From the NCBI GenBank assembly GCA_030673805.1, contig DAOVIH010000012.1, positions 1 through 18,960 of the forward strand: a DNA stretch of 18,960 bases, written 5' to 3'. Below the pieces are notes generated by a model. The model was not told the DNA's origin. It saw only the letters and a program-made list of their open reading frames with translations, and did no database searches. This document shows positions 6,493 through 12,624 of this stretch, one piece after another (within the stretch, counting starts at the first letter, position 1; every line of letters starts with the position of its first letter). This stretch comes from Candidatus Bathyarchaeota archaeon (GTDB taxonomy: Archaea; Thermoproteota; Bathyarchaeia; Bathyarchaeales; Bathycorpusculaceae). The translations under genes and the position numbers were made by a program.

Positions 6493-6616
6493 AACCAAGA
6501 AATCAAAAAAAGAAGGCTTGGAAAGGCATAAACAATTGCAGAGAGAAAAGAAAATGAAACTCAAACAGAGAAAGCAACTCTCTTTGCCTCAGAAGTACTC
6601 CGGAAGCAAGACATGA
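6485..6616 (+). CDS. 43-residue highly basic small protein
   Basis: The frame MAKTKKSKKEGLERH... runs 43 residues, with about 40% Lys/Arg, many Gln and a short 'LSLPQKYSGSKT' tail. It is predicted to be helical and cationic, possibly bound to RNA or ribosomes. Its ATG lies inside the final codons of the preceding TGA-interrupted frame, an 8-nt overlap typical of coupled genes. I recognise no family, but strong compositional bias over the whole length supports coding. Confidence 0.4.
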   Translation: MAKTKKSKKEGLERHKQLQREKKMKLKQRKQLSLPQKYSGSKT

Positions 6617-6741
6617 TCAAAGTAGCATAATTCCATTTTGAAAACAAACTTGGGTTTTCTGAAGCAGTTAAGTCGCAAAGGGGCTTGATTTTCAATCTTT
6701 CTGTATTGTCTTCTTGGATTATTTGATAGTTTGAATTGTGT

Positions 6742-6770
6742 TTAACTCCTAAACGAAAATCTTATAGTAA
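6742..6770 (+). repeat. Possible degenerate intergenic repeat copy
   Basis: AACTCCTAA followed a few bases later by AATCTTAT resembles repeat copy 8 (AACTCCTAAGATCTTAT) with a short insertion. It lies between two tiny frames. The match is weak and may be chance. Confidence 0.2.
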
Positions 6771-6792
6771 TTTAGGTTTTGAGATGTAACTG

Positions 6793-6809
6793 GTGCATAG
6801 AAGATGCAC
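6793..6809 (+). promoter_or_regulatory. Hairpin covering the start codon of the interrupted membrane protein
   Basis: GTGCAT-AGAAG-ATGCAC is a perfect 6-bp inverted repeat with a 5-nt loop. The ATG of the 6804 frame forms the first three bases of the 3' arm. Such a fold could limit initiation, but this is inferred from pairing alone. Confidence 0.35.
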
Positions 6810-7070
6810 GTTCTGAGAGTTACTTTGCTTTTTTTGGTTTTGACAATTGCCGTTGGAGTATTTGTAGTGTTAGCTGGTTAGAAAAGCAGAAAAGCTGGAA
6901 AAGCATAGGACCCCAACTATCAAGTGTTCTTTGCAATGGGAATTAGTTTTGTAGGAATGGGCACTGTATTGACAGTAGCTACTAATCCAGGATTTATGGG
7001 AATAACTGCTCTTGGTATATTAAATATGGTAATTGGATTGGCTAATAGGGATAAATGGAAAAAGAAGTAA
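6804..7070 (+). pseudogene. Small two- or three-helix membrane protein frame interrupted by two TAG codons
   Basis: One continuous frame of 89 codons from ATG 6804 to TAA 7068-7070 reads as a coherent membrane protein. Helix 1 is 'VTLLFLVLTIAVGVFVVLAG', then comes TAG (6879-6881), a basic loop KSRKAGKA, a second TAG (6906-6908), 'DPNYQVFFAMGIS', more hydrophobic helix, and the ending 'IGLANRDKWKKK'. The layout of helix, basic loop, DPxY, helices and a NRDKWKK tail fits small archaeal membrane proteins I have a general impression of, but I cannot name the family. Either it is a pseudogene, or both TAGs are decoded. TAG ends many intact genes here, so general TAG decoding is unlikely. A shorter protein could start at the internal ATG at 6936. 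Confidence 0.5.
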
Positions 7071-7123
7071 CAGCTCTCTGTAAAAGAAAACAATTAACTG
7101 AGGATAAGTTGTGCCTTTCCATT

Positions 7124-7165
7124 TCTATGAACTCTTCAAATCTTTTGTGAATGCTATGTGAAAGT
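7124..7165 (+). repeat. Intergenic repeat family, copy 6 (left half)
   Basis: TATGAACTCTTCAAATCTTTT followed by GTGAA matches the consensus with two changes in the AGATC core. It lies about 55 nt after the stop of the interrupted membrane protein. The right half is replaced by other sequence leading to the 26-bp repeat at 7214. Confidence 0.45.
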
Positions 7166-7213
7166 GCTTGACGCAATCAAGTTGTACCTACTAGTTAGTT
7201 GGTTTTCAACTTG

Positions 7214-7239
7214 GTTTTTTCTAGTTAAGCATTTAAGAT
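7214..7239 (+). repeat. 26-bp direct repeat, copy B
   Basis: Identical over 26 bp to 6277-6302 (GTTTTTTCTAG...GCATTTAAGAT), in the same orientation and 937 bp away. It ends 18 nt before the ATG of the radical-SAM-like gene, as copy A ends at the next gene's ATG. It may therefore carry promoter or leader function. Confidence 0.75.
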
Positions 7240-7257
7240 TATATAGATTAATGAAAA

Positions 7258-7971
7258 ATGAGTGAAAATTGGTTAGTAGATTTCTCAAAACTGGGTAGAA
7301 GGAAACTATCAACAATGCTTGACGAGATAACTAAGACTTGGAATCCAGTAATTGGTTGTTTACACAATTGCAGCTACTGCTGGGCTAGAGGACTTGCTGA
7401 AACTAGGTTAACGCACATTGAGAAATACAAGGATGGTTTTAAACCAAAACTAGCAGAGTATGAACTAAGCAAGAGATTCCGCAAGAAGTATGTATTCGCT
7501 GTTGACATGGGCGATTTGTTTGGTGATTGGGTTCCTAAAGAATGGATCTTGAAAGTGCTAGATGCTATCAAGAACAGTCCGTCTAGCTACTTTTTGTTCC
7601 TAACTAAGAATCCAAAAAGATACAGTGAATTTCTAGATGTTTATCCGGAGAATCTAGTGCTAGGAGCTACAATAGAAACAAACAGAGAATATAAAGTGTC
7701 AAATGCTCCTTCAACACATGAAAGATACAAGAGCATGGTAGATCTGTCATATCCTACGAAGCTGGTTTCAATAGAACCAATAATAGACTTTGATCTTGAA
7801 GAGTTTGTCAAGTGGATTAAAGACATACAGCCAATTCAAGTACATGTTGGATATGCAAACTATAATCATCATCTACCTGAACCAAGTTTGAGTAAAACTA
7901 GAAACCTAATGGCACTATTAAGCCAATTCACCAAAGTCAAAACACTAAGAATAAGGGAGAAATACGACTAG
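7258..7971 (+). CDS. DUF5131 (phage Gp37/Gp68-like) radical-SAM-type protein
   Basis: This 237-residue protein carries Cys34-x3-Cys38-x2-Cys41 within 'WNPVIGCLHNCSYCWA', the [4Fe-4S]-binding pattern of radical SAM proteins in the form seen in the DUF5131/Gp37-Gp68 family. Further family-like segments are 'FAVDMGDLFGDWVP', 'FLFLTKNPKRY', 'LGATIETN' and 'SIEPIIDFD', which lay out the successive strands of a TIM-barrel-like fold. The family is found in phages, bacteria and archaea and its chemistry is unproven; relatives are often next to a three-Cys-motif partner (TcmP), which is not seen here. At 237 residues it is about normal length. The ATG at 7258 has no strong Shine-Dalgarno site; the 26-bp repeat lies just upstream. 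Confidence 0.85.
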   Translation: MSENWLVDFSKLGRRKLSTMLDEITKTWNPVIGCLHNCSYCWARGLAETRLTHIEKYKDGFKPKLAEYELSKRFRKKYVFAVDMGDLFGDWVPKEWILKVLDAIKNSPSSYFLFLTKNPKRYSEFLDVYPENLVLGATIETNREYKVSNAPSTHERYKSMVDLSYPTKLVSIEPIIDFDLEEFVKWIKDIQPIQVHVGYANYNHHLPEPSLSKTRNLMALLSQFTKVKTLRIREKYD

Positions 7972-7987
7972 CCAGAAAATCCATTAC

Positions 7988-8036
7988 TTTCTAAGTACTC
8001 CCTTTTTTAGCGTATGGTATACCTGTTTTTTTGTTC
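7988..8036 (+). repeat. Intergenic repeat family, copy 7 (right half)
   Basis: GCGTATGGTATACCTGTTTTTT aligns with the right half of copy 5 (CGTATGGTACGACTTTTTT). It contains the 8-bp palindrome GGTATACC and ends in a seven-T run. TTCTAAGTACTCC upstream may be a remnant left half. It lies within 60 nt after the radical-SAM-like gene's stop. Confidence 0.45.
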
Positions 8037-8083
8037 ACTAACTGCACTATGTTCACTTATTTTTTTGAGAGAATAGAGAAGAG

Positions 8084-8096
8084 AATATAAAGGGTG
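8084..8096 (+). promoter_or_regulatory. TATA-like box of the anchored protein at 8169
   Basis: GAATATAAAGGG is a good TATA match. Transcription would start near 8115, upstream of both the ATG at 8141 (different frame) and the TTG at 8169. Confidence 0.35.
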
Positions 8097-8168
8097 AGAA
8101 TTTAGTTGGATCTTGAGGGCTGAATAATTAGTTTTGTTCAATGGTTTCAGAATTTAACTCCTGCTGTA

Positions 8169-8645
8169 TTGGTTGCTGTTCTAACCCTAACAGCTATAGC
8201 AATCTTAGGAGTAATTGGAATTTATTTGAACAAAAGCAAAGAAAAGAAACGAAAACCAAAACTGGAAGTGAGAATAGAAGAATGCAATCATGGGCATCCA
8301 GCAAAGAATCACCCAAGTTTTAGGATGAGACCTAAAGTGCTGATTACCAATATTGGAGAACAATCAACTTCTATTGATAGAGTCAGAGTTGAAGGCATTT
8401 CAGAAACATCAAAAATCCTGCTGTCTCCAGAAGACTTTGATATTAACCCTCCCCTCAGAGTAGTGGGTAAAAGTACCAAGTATTTTAAAGAGGAACTATC
8501 ATTAAAAGGAGAATTATCTGAAGAGAATTACTATGTTCATTTTACCTTCTACTTCTCTGAAGGGGTTAGCAAAACTAGTTCTTTTTTATCAAAATATCAC
8601 GAAATATTGAGACTAGTTTCCCTTTTCAAAAAACCTGATAGTTAA
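8169..8645 (+). CDS. N-terminally membrane-anchored protein of unknown function
   Basis: The 158-residue frame begins with one membrane helix ('VAVLTLTAIAILGVIGIYL', about 2-20), followed by a very basic stretch (KSKEKKRKPK) that should lie in the cytoplasm, and about 120 residues with beta-rich alternation ('KVLITNIGEQSTSIDRVRV'). No known domain is recognised. Position 8169 (TTG) is the first allowed start in frame. An ATG at 8141, one base out of frame, would read MVSEF and, with a one-base indel near 8151-8160, run straight into 'TPAVLVAV' and the helix. The true N-terminus may therefore be shifted by a frameshift or sequencing error. The gene lies between repeat copies 7 and 8. Confidence 0.6.
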   Translation: MVAVLTLTAIAILGVIGIYLNKSKEKKRKPKLEVRIEECNHGHPAKNHPSFRMRPKVLITNIGEQSTSIDRVRVEGISETSKILLSPEDFDINPPLRVVGKSTKYFKEELSLKGELSEENYYVHFTFYFSEGVSKTSSFLSKYHEILRLVSLFKKPDS

Positions 8646-8659
8646 CCGTTGAATCCTTC

Positions 8660-8690
8660 TATTAACTCCTAAGATCTTATCATTCACTAG
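8660..8690 (+). repeat. Intergenic repeat family, copy 8 (left half)
   Basis: AACTCCTAAGATCTTATC followed by ATTC closely matches copy 4's left half. It begins about 18 nt after the stop of the anchored protein, as other copies do after plus-strand genes. Confidence 0.5.
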
Positions 8691-8810
8691 TTCCAGCAAT
8701 TGATTCTATAAAGGCTCAACAACCTAGGACTTAGTTTTAGAGTGATTTGGACTTCACAATATACAACTCTCAAAACTATATCCCTCTTCCCGCAACTCTA
8801 ACAAGAGCCT

Positions 8811-8821
8811 GTATAAACTCA
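8811..8821 (+). promoter_or_regulatory. TATA-like box of the DUF5661 gene
   Basis: TGTATAAACTC sits about 55 nt before the ATG at 8871. It gives a leader of about 30 nt that contains an AGGTGAT ribosome site. Confidence 0.4.
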
Positions 8822-8870
8822 AAGAAAAACCTATTAGAAACTCAATTCCATCTCTAAGATAGGTGATTGT

Positions 8871-9305
8871 ATGCAGCTTCCCGATTATGTCACATTAGCT
8901 GAAGTAAAAAGGGTCTGCAAAGAACTAAAAATTAAAGACTGGACTACCTTGGGTGAACCCAAAGTACTTGCTGAAGAAGCCAAAGCAATTCTATCTGAAC
9001 TAGATATTGGGGATATGAAAGTGCCTCTTGAGGACTTCATCAAAGGCCTAGAAGTTGAACTGGAACATGGAACTTTCTTCCCAGAATCAAACGTTACCAA
9101 TAACCACCCGGTTCTAACAGGGAAAATCGTCATAGCTCACTTCCAAGAGTCACTTGATTACTATAAACGACTTGAAGTAGCTGAACTTGAGGGTGACCTG
9201 CTCAAAGCCACGGTTTCAAAGAATGCTTTAAAAGTGGAAACTCTCTACCGCAAACTCGTCAAGGAAAAACTCGCACTAAGCCAAGCAGAAAACACCATGC
9301 TATAG
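8871..9305 (+). CDS. DUF5661 family protein
   Basis: The 144-residue acidic, helical protein contains 'GLEVELEHGTFF', 'NVTNNHPVLTGKIVIAH' and 'DYYKRLEVAE', which together match the DUF5661 pattern as I know it (ELEHG ... TNVT ... GKIALAH ... DYYxRL). The family's function is unknown; in other genomes it is a stand-alone small cytoplasmic protein. The start ATG is supported by AGGTGAT 4-5 nt upstream and a TATA-like box further out. Tandem stop codons TAG TAG end the gene. A hairpin followed by a T-run about 80 nt downstream could end its transcript. Confidence 0.75.
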   Translation: MQLPDYVTLAEVKRVCKELKIKDWTTLGEPKVLAEEAKAILSELDIGDMKVPLEDFIKGLEVELEHGTFFPESNVTNNHPVLTGKIVIAHFQESLDYYKRLEVAELEGDLLKATVSKNALKVETLYRKLVKEKLALSQAENTML

Positions 9306-9383
9306 TAGCGCTATTGTTACACCCAAACAAAATTGAATCCAGCAATCCTAAGTTTTTTCATCCGGATTGTAAAGCTTTTTCTT

Positions 9384-9425
9384 AAAGTGAGATTTCGGCT
9401 TAAGGCCTCTTATTCACTTTTTATC
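9384..9425 (+). terminator. Hairpin with T-run downstream of the DUF5661 gene
   Basis: AAAGTGA (9384-9390) pairs perfectly with TCACTTT (9414-9420), followed by further T residues. The enclosed GGCTTAAGGCC can form a small inner stem. This looks like an intrinsic-type terminator, though archaeal terminators often need only the T-run. Confidence 0.35.
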
Positions 9426-9441
9426 CTGGTGGTCTCCTACA

Positions 9442-9494
9442 TTCAAGGTTCTTCATCCTAGCACAAAACCTTGAAACCTTCGTCTTGGAAGACG
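9442..9494 (+). other. Two adjacent hairpins upstream of the thioesterase gene
   Basis: TTCAAGGTT (9442-9450) pairs perfectly over 9 bp with AACCTTGAA (9467-9475) around a 16-nt loop. CGTCTTGGAAGACG (9481-9494) is a second inverted repeat that overlaps the palindrome AAGACGTCTT (9489-9498). They sit 60-110 nt before the TATA-like boxes of the thioesterase. They may be protein-binding operators or parts of an unannotated RNA. Confidence 0.4.
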
Positions 9495-9551
9495 TCTTGT
9501 GCTTGTGCAATCTCTCTAGGTTTTACCTGCCATCTCGCAACTGGAAGCGGC

Positions 9552-9577
9552 AGAGTTTTTAAATCCTATTTATAAAG
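9552..9577 (+). promoter_or_regulatory. TATA-like boxes of the thioesterase gene
   Basis: GTTTTTAAATC and TTTATAAAG follow each other here. The first would put the transcription start about 10 nt before the ATG; the second would make the transcript leaderless. Confidence 0.4.
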
Positions 9578-9592
9578 ATAGTTCGGGTTGAG

Positions 9593-10036
9593 ATGATCTA
9601 CGAAAAGAGAAACATGAGGGTGCTGCCTGACGACACTGACGCTTTTGGACGGCTCAATTGGCTGGCTTATGTTCGCTATTGCGAAGAAGGTGAAGCAGGC
9701 CTTATGGACTTGTTGGGGTTTTCTGTTATGCGGTTTTACAAAGGGTTAAAGATTTCCTTCCCTAGGCGGGCCGCAGTCTTTGAGTACTTCTCACCGGTTT
9801 CCCCTGACAGCTTGATAGACTTGGAAACTCGGGTAAAAAGAGTGGGCAAAACCTCATTCACTTTGTCTCACACATTCTACAAGAAAAACCGTGAGGAAGG
9901 CGAACGAATGGTGGCAGCAAAGGCCGAGATAACTGTTGTTGCTTTTGACGAAAAGACACATCAAAAAACTGGGCTACCTATCCAATTATCAAAATCCCTG
10001 AACCAGTTTCATGTTCAACAAACATCAATGAAATGA
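9593..10036 (+). CDS. Hot-dog-fold acyl-CoA thioesterase (4HBT family)
   Basis: The 147-residue protein has the 4HBT signature at its N-terminus, 'DDTDAFGRLNWLAYVRYCEEGE' (13-34), a variant of the usual 'DTDAxGHVNNxxYLRYFE', with Asp14/Asp16 near the catalytic position and Asn22 at a conserved asparagine. The later 'PVSPDSLIDLETRVKRVGKTSFTLSHTF' forms the expected beta strands. Such enzymes hydrolyse acyl-CoA thioesters to free acids in the cytoplasm; the chain length preferred here cannot be read. It could serve the same acyl-CoA pool as the acyl-CoA synthetase at the right end of the window, but they are 8 kb apart. It ends 3 nt from a convergent small gene. Confidence 0.85.
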   Translation: MIYEKRNMRVLPDDTDAFGRLNWLAYVRYCEEGEAGLMDLLGFSVMRFYKGLKISFPRRAAVFEYFSPVSPDSLIDLETRVKRVGKTSFTLSHTFYKKNREEGERMVAAKAEITVVAFDEKTHQKTGLPIQLSKSLNQFHVQQTSMK

Positions 10037-10039
10037 AAC

Positions 10040-10249
10040 CTATTTTCCCTTTTCTTTTATTGTTCCCTTAAACTTCCGAAAGTTATCTTTGCAGATCTCT
10101 GGCTTCCAACTACAAACTCCCTTCATCAACTCTTCAAGGTAATATTCGAACTCTTCTTCTGTTAAGTCGCTTGAACAATCAACTCGGTAAACAATTTCCC
10201 CATTCTCTCTTTTTGCTGTTATCGAAACCAAAACATCATCTTCAACCAT
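10040..10249 (-). CDS. Small acidic protein of unknown function
   Basis: From the ATG at 10249 this encodes 69 residues. It has strand-like 'DVLVSITAKRENGEIVYRVDC', then an acidic helix 'DLTEEEFEYYLEELMKG', and two later cysteines. No family is recognised. An upstream in-frame TTG at 10261 would add four residues, but the ATG has GGGGG about 7 nt before it, a better-placed ribosome site, so I prefer the ATG. The stop lies 3 nt from the convergent thioesterase stop. It is separated from the thioredoxin gene upstream by about 117 nt and may be transcribed with it. Confidence 0.55.
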   Translation of the reverse strand: MVEDDVLVSITAKRENGEIVYRVDCSSDLTEEEFEYYLEELMKGVCSWKPEICKDNFRKFKGTIKEKGK

Positions 10250-10366
10250 AATTTCCCCCAACTCCTATCTCTCCCACTCCAGATTTAAGCCATTCTCTTT
10301 TTCTAGGGCAAACCCTTTTGGAGTTTAAGTAGACTTAGCTGTCCTCTTCAAGAAAGTAGGCAGATT

Positions 10367-10753
10367 TCACACAATGTAGTTTCTTAGATCAGTACTCTGT
10401 TGCAGGCACTTCTTGTATTTGCCAAGCAGTTCTTCAAGCATTCTTGTGAGGTCTTCCATGGCTCTCAGCCCCGCAATCTGTGTTATTGGTCGGCCTGCGC
10501 AGAAGAACATCAGAGTTGGCGTGCTCATTACTCCTAAATTCTTTGCTATTTCCTGATTGCCCTGGGTTTCCAGCATGTTTAGCTTCGCAAATCTCGCTCT
10601 GCCATTGTATTCAGCTGACAATTCCTTGAAAAGAGGAAAAAATTTTTTGCACCAAGGACACTGTTCATGCCAGAAATAGACAACTGTTAGAGCATCTGCT
10701 TTTCCCACTTCTTCTTCCCAATTGGCTTCATTCAACGTTACAGTATTCTCCAT
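10367..10753 (-). CDS. Thioredoxin (CPWC active site)
   Basis: The 128-residue protein has a complete thioredoxin fold: 'VVYFWHEQCPWCKKFFPLF' holds the redox pair Cys32/Cys35, and 'MSTPTLMFF' supplies the cis-proline Pro79. It should reduce protein disulfides in the cytoplasm. The active site is CPWC rather than the classic CGPC, as in several archaeal and thioredoxin-like proteins, which may shift its redox potential. The C-terminus has an extra tail after 'LEELLGKYKKC'. The likely electron donor is the thioredoxin reductase at 12894. The start ATG has GGGGG 8 nt upstream and a TATA-like TTTATTATT about 30 nt upstream. Confidence 0.92.
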   Translation of the reverse strand: MENTVTLNEANWEEEVGKADALTVVYFWHEQCPWCKKFFPLFKELSAEYNGRARFAKLNMLETQGNQEIAKNLGVMSTPTLMFFCAGRPITQIAGLRAMEDLTRMLEELLGKYKKCLQQSTDLRNYIV

Positions 10754-11018
10754 CCGAAGCCCCCAAGTGAAAGTGAAAACAATAATAAATCTACACTTCC
10801 TATATTAAAAAAAATTCCGCCGACATACAGCTCTTATTGAAGCTCTCACCTTTCTAGGTGCCTTTTGGTTCCTCATGGGCAAAACCTCATCGGTCGTCTT
10901 AACTATCTTCGGGAAAACAACAAGGACTGGCTGATTCAGAATTCACAATCATTATCTTCTAGCCAAGAATACTTGAGGTCCCAACCTCTTTCTAGTCTTG
11001 TGCACCCAATCAGAATGT

Positions 11019-11504
11019 TCAGATTACTATTAGTTGATGTATGAAGTCTCCAAGGTAATGTGCGAACAAAACAACCAAAATCGTGATCAACACATGTTCT
11101 AACACAACTTTCCACGGGTTTTGACTTTGAGACTTAGCCATGAAATAACTAAAGACCGTGATCAACACTAAGCCCCAAATAACGCTCACTAGGATCGCAA
11201 TGTATAACTCAAATAACAAAACCGGTATAATGAAAGATAAGGCTACACACAACTTAGATAGAAAGGTGAAAAGGGCGCACTCCCACAATTCCCTTGTTGA
11301 ATGTTGGTTCTCGGCTTCTTCTGAAATATGAATGCCCATGGCGTCTGACAAAGCGTCAGCTACGGCCAAAACCAAAATAGCCACTAGGACAGCTAATCTA
11401 GATTGAGTCCCGGAATGCAGTCCAACAATAACCCCTAAAGTAGTAATTACCCCTGAAGTGATGCCGAAGCCGATTCCCTTCCACAATTCTTGCTTCGTAA
11501 CCAT
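11019..11504 (-). CDS. Small VIT/CCC1-like Fe2+/Mn2+ transporter
   Basis: The 161-residue membrane protein shows VIT1/CCC1 hallmarks: 'GFGITSGVITTLGVIVGL' in helix 1, the acidic helix 2 'AVADALSDAMGIHISEEAE' with Asp50, Asp54, Met56 and Glu62/63/65, then three more helices (about 78-98, 100-121 and 135-155). VIT/CCC1 proteins move iron or manganese out of the cytoplasm in exchange for protons. This short form lacks the long cytoplasmic metal-binding insert of plant VIT1. The start ATG has AAGGTGGG right upstream. It lies next to the flavodoxin/ferritin-like genes on the same strand, which fits a role in iron handling, though a 171-nt gap suggests its own promoter. Confidence 0.8.
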   Translation of the reverse strand: MVTKQELWKGIGFGITSGVITTLGVIVGLHSGTQSRLAVLVAILVLAVADALSDAMGIHISEEAENQHSTRELWECALFTFLSKLCVALSFIIPVLLFELYIAILVSVIWGLVLITVFSYFMAKSQSQNPWKVVLEHVLITILVVLFAHYLGDFIHQLIVI

Positions 11505-11675
11505 CCCACCTTGTTAAATTGGATAGAATTTCCACGAAGATATTAACCTATGGCCACTAACTATGGCAACTCAGAAATTAATCTTTCTACAGGAAACGAT
11601 ATTGACGCTAAATGAAATAGCCGTCTTAGTATTTCAAAAATACTTAATTTCAAAGAAAAAAAGAGCGAGACTTCA

Positions 11676-12155
11676 TCATCCGCCAGGAGCTCCGTGGAAC
11701 GGAACGTTTTTCCAAAGAATCTCCCACCACTCATCCTCAGTAATTGTTTCCCTGCGAACGATCATTTCCAGAACCATCCCAAGAAGCTCGTGGTGACGTC
11801 TCTCGTCAGATAATATTGTGTTTAGCAGAAACTTGACCTTTTCGTTCTGGATGGTAGGCAACACTCCTTCGAGTTTATTGATCAACTCGGCTTCCATCTG
11901 GATGTGCCTCTCCACAAGAGCCTTCTGCTCATCTAGATTCTTTTGAGTCAAAGCTTGAGAAACCTCTGTCAAAAGAGTGATAGCAGCGGAGTAAAGCTCA
12001 GCATGTTTCTTGGAGTCCAACGAAATTCCCTTTAAAACCCCCTTCACTGGAGGATTCTCAACATCCTTTATTCCAAGATTTAAAGAGTCCACAATCTTCT
12101 CTTCAATCAGTATTTGTCTTTCCAGAAAATCCACCAAATCTTTATTTTCGCTCAT
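11676..12155 (-). CDS. Ferritin-like / rubrerythrin-type four-helix protein
   Basis: I choose the ATG at 12155 (159 residues) because GGGGAGGAAG lies just upstream; an open frame extends to 12284, but that part overlaps the flavodoxin gene. The protein is four long amphipathic helices with spaced acid/histidine pairs: 'LIEEKIVDSL' (Glu18/Glu19), 'DSKKHAEL' (His51), 'ERHIQMEAE' and 'DERRHHELL' (Glu118-x2-His121), consistent with a di-iron ferritin-like centre. No rubredoxin domain is present. The C-terminus ends 'FHGAPGG'. Such proteins store iron or reduce peroxide. It follows the flavodoxin gene by 25 nt in one operon, so flavodoxin may be its electron donor. Confidence 0.75.
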   Translation of the reverse strand: MSENKDLVDFLERQILIEEKIVDSLNLGIKDVENPPVKGVLKGISLDSKKHAELYSAAITLLTEVSQALTQKNLDEQKALVERHIQMEAELINKLEGVLPTIQNEKVKFLLNTILSDERRHHELLGMVLEMIVRRETITEDEWWEILWKNVPFHGAPGG

Positions 12156-12180
12156 TATGTCTTCCTCCCCAAGAAACCTC

Positions 12181-12624
12181 TCAACCTGAATCAATAAGGC
12201 TTTCGGCGATCCTCTTTCCAAAGTCCAAGCAACTATTTTTCTTGTCCTGATCTGGAACATACTTGGCCAGAAGAGGCGGCTCAATCACTTTCATCTCAAA
12301 TCTATTCTTCATTATTTCTAAAACGTATTTGGGGGCTTCCCCGCTCCACCCATAAGAGCCAAAGGCACCGCCAACCTTTCCCTTCAGGTGAATCCCTTTT
12401 TCTGCCACTTCCTCAAACAATTTCTTAATCTCAATTGGCATATTGTGATGATACGTTGGAACTCCCACAACTATGGCGTCGAAATTCGCCAGTTCTTCAA
12501 CTGGAACAAAATAGTTGAGCTCAACTTCTACATCTCCAACAGTCTTGATGCCTTCAGCTACAACTTTCGCCATCTTTTCAGTGTTCCCACTTCGACTATA
12601 ATAGAGAACCAGAATCTTGGGCAT
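12181..12624 (-). CDS. Flavodoxin
   Basis: The 147-residue protein has the FMN phosphate-binding loop 'SRSGNTEKMA' (10-19), 'DAIVVGVPTYHHNMP' around the second flavin loop and 'GGAFGSYGWSGEA' at the third, as in short-chain flavodoxins and the flavodoxin domain of FprA-type diiron flavoproteins. It carries one or two electrons in the cytoplasm, replacing ferredoxin. The ATG at 12624 has AGGA 8 nt upstream and a TATA-like CATAAATT about 35-45 nt upstream. It is the first gene of a two-gene operon with the ferritin-like protein. Confidence 0.93.
   Translation of the reverse strand: MPKILVLYYSRSGNTEKMAKVVAEGIKTVGDVEVELNYFVPVEELANFDAIVVGVPTYHHNMPIEIKKLFEEVAEKGIHLKGKVGGAFGSYGWSGEAPKYVLEIMKNRFEMKVIEPPLLAKYVPDQDKKNSCLDFGKRIAESLIDSG

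Noticed and set aside
6804..7070. A genome-wide TAG-as-pyrrolysine code
   Set aside because: Several intact genes in the window end in TAG exactly at the expected family length or with tandem stops (4398, 6220, 7971, 9305, 13832), so TAG works as an ordinary stop here.
8141..8323. 60-codon frame starting at ATG 8141
   Set aside because: After its first few codons it is an out-of-frame shadow of the anchored protein. Only its ATG may matter, if a frameshift exists.
10975..10988. GAGGT-CCCA-ACCTC hairpin downstream of the VIT-like gene as a terminator
   Set aside because: On the minus strand no T-run follows, and a 5-bp stem is weak.
11563..11796. Plus-strand open frame of 77 codons
   Set aside because: Half of it lies over the end of the ferritin-like gene in antisense, its composition is unlike a protein family, and it has no ribosome site.
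12156..12284. N-terminal extension of the ferritin-like protein
   Set aside because: It overlaps the flavodoxin coding sequence on the same strand, and a strong GGAGG site sits directly before the internal ATG at 12155.
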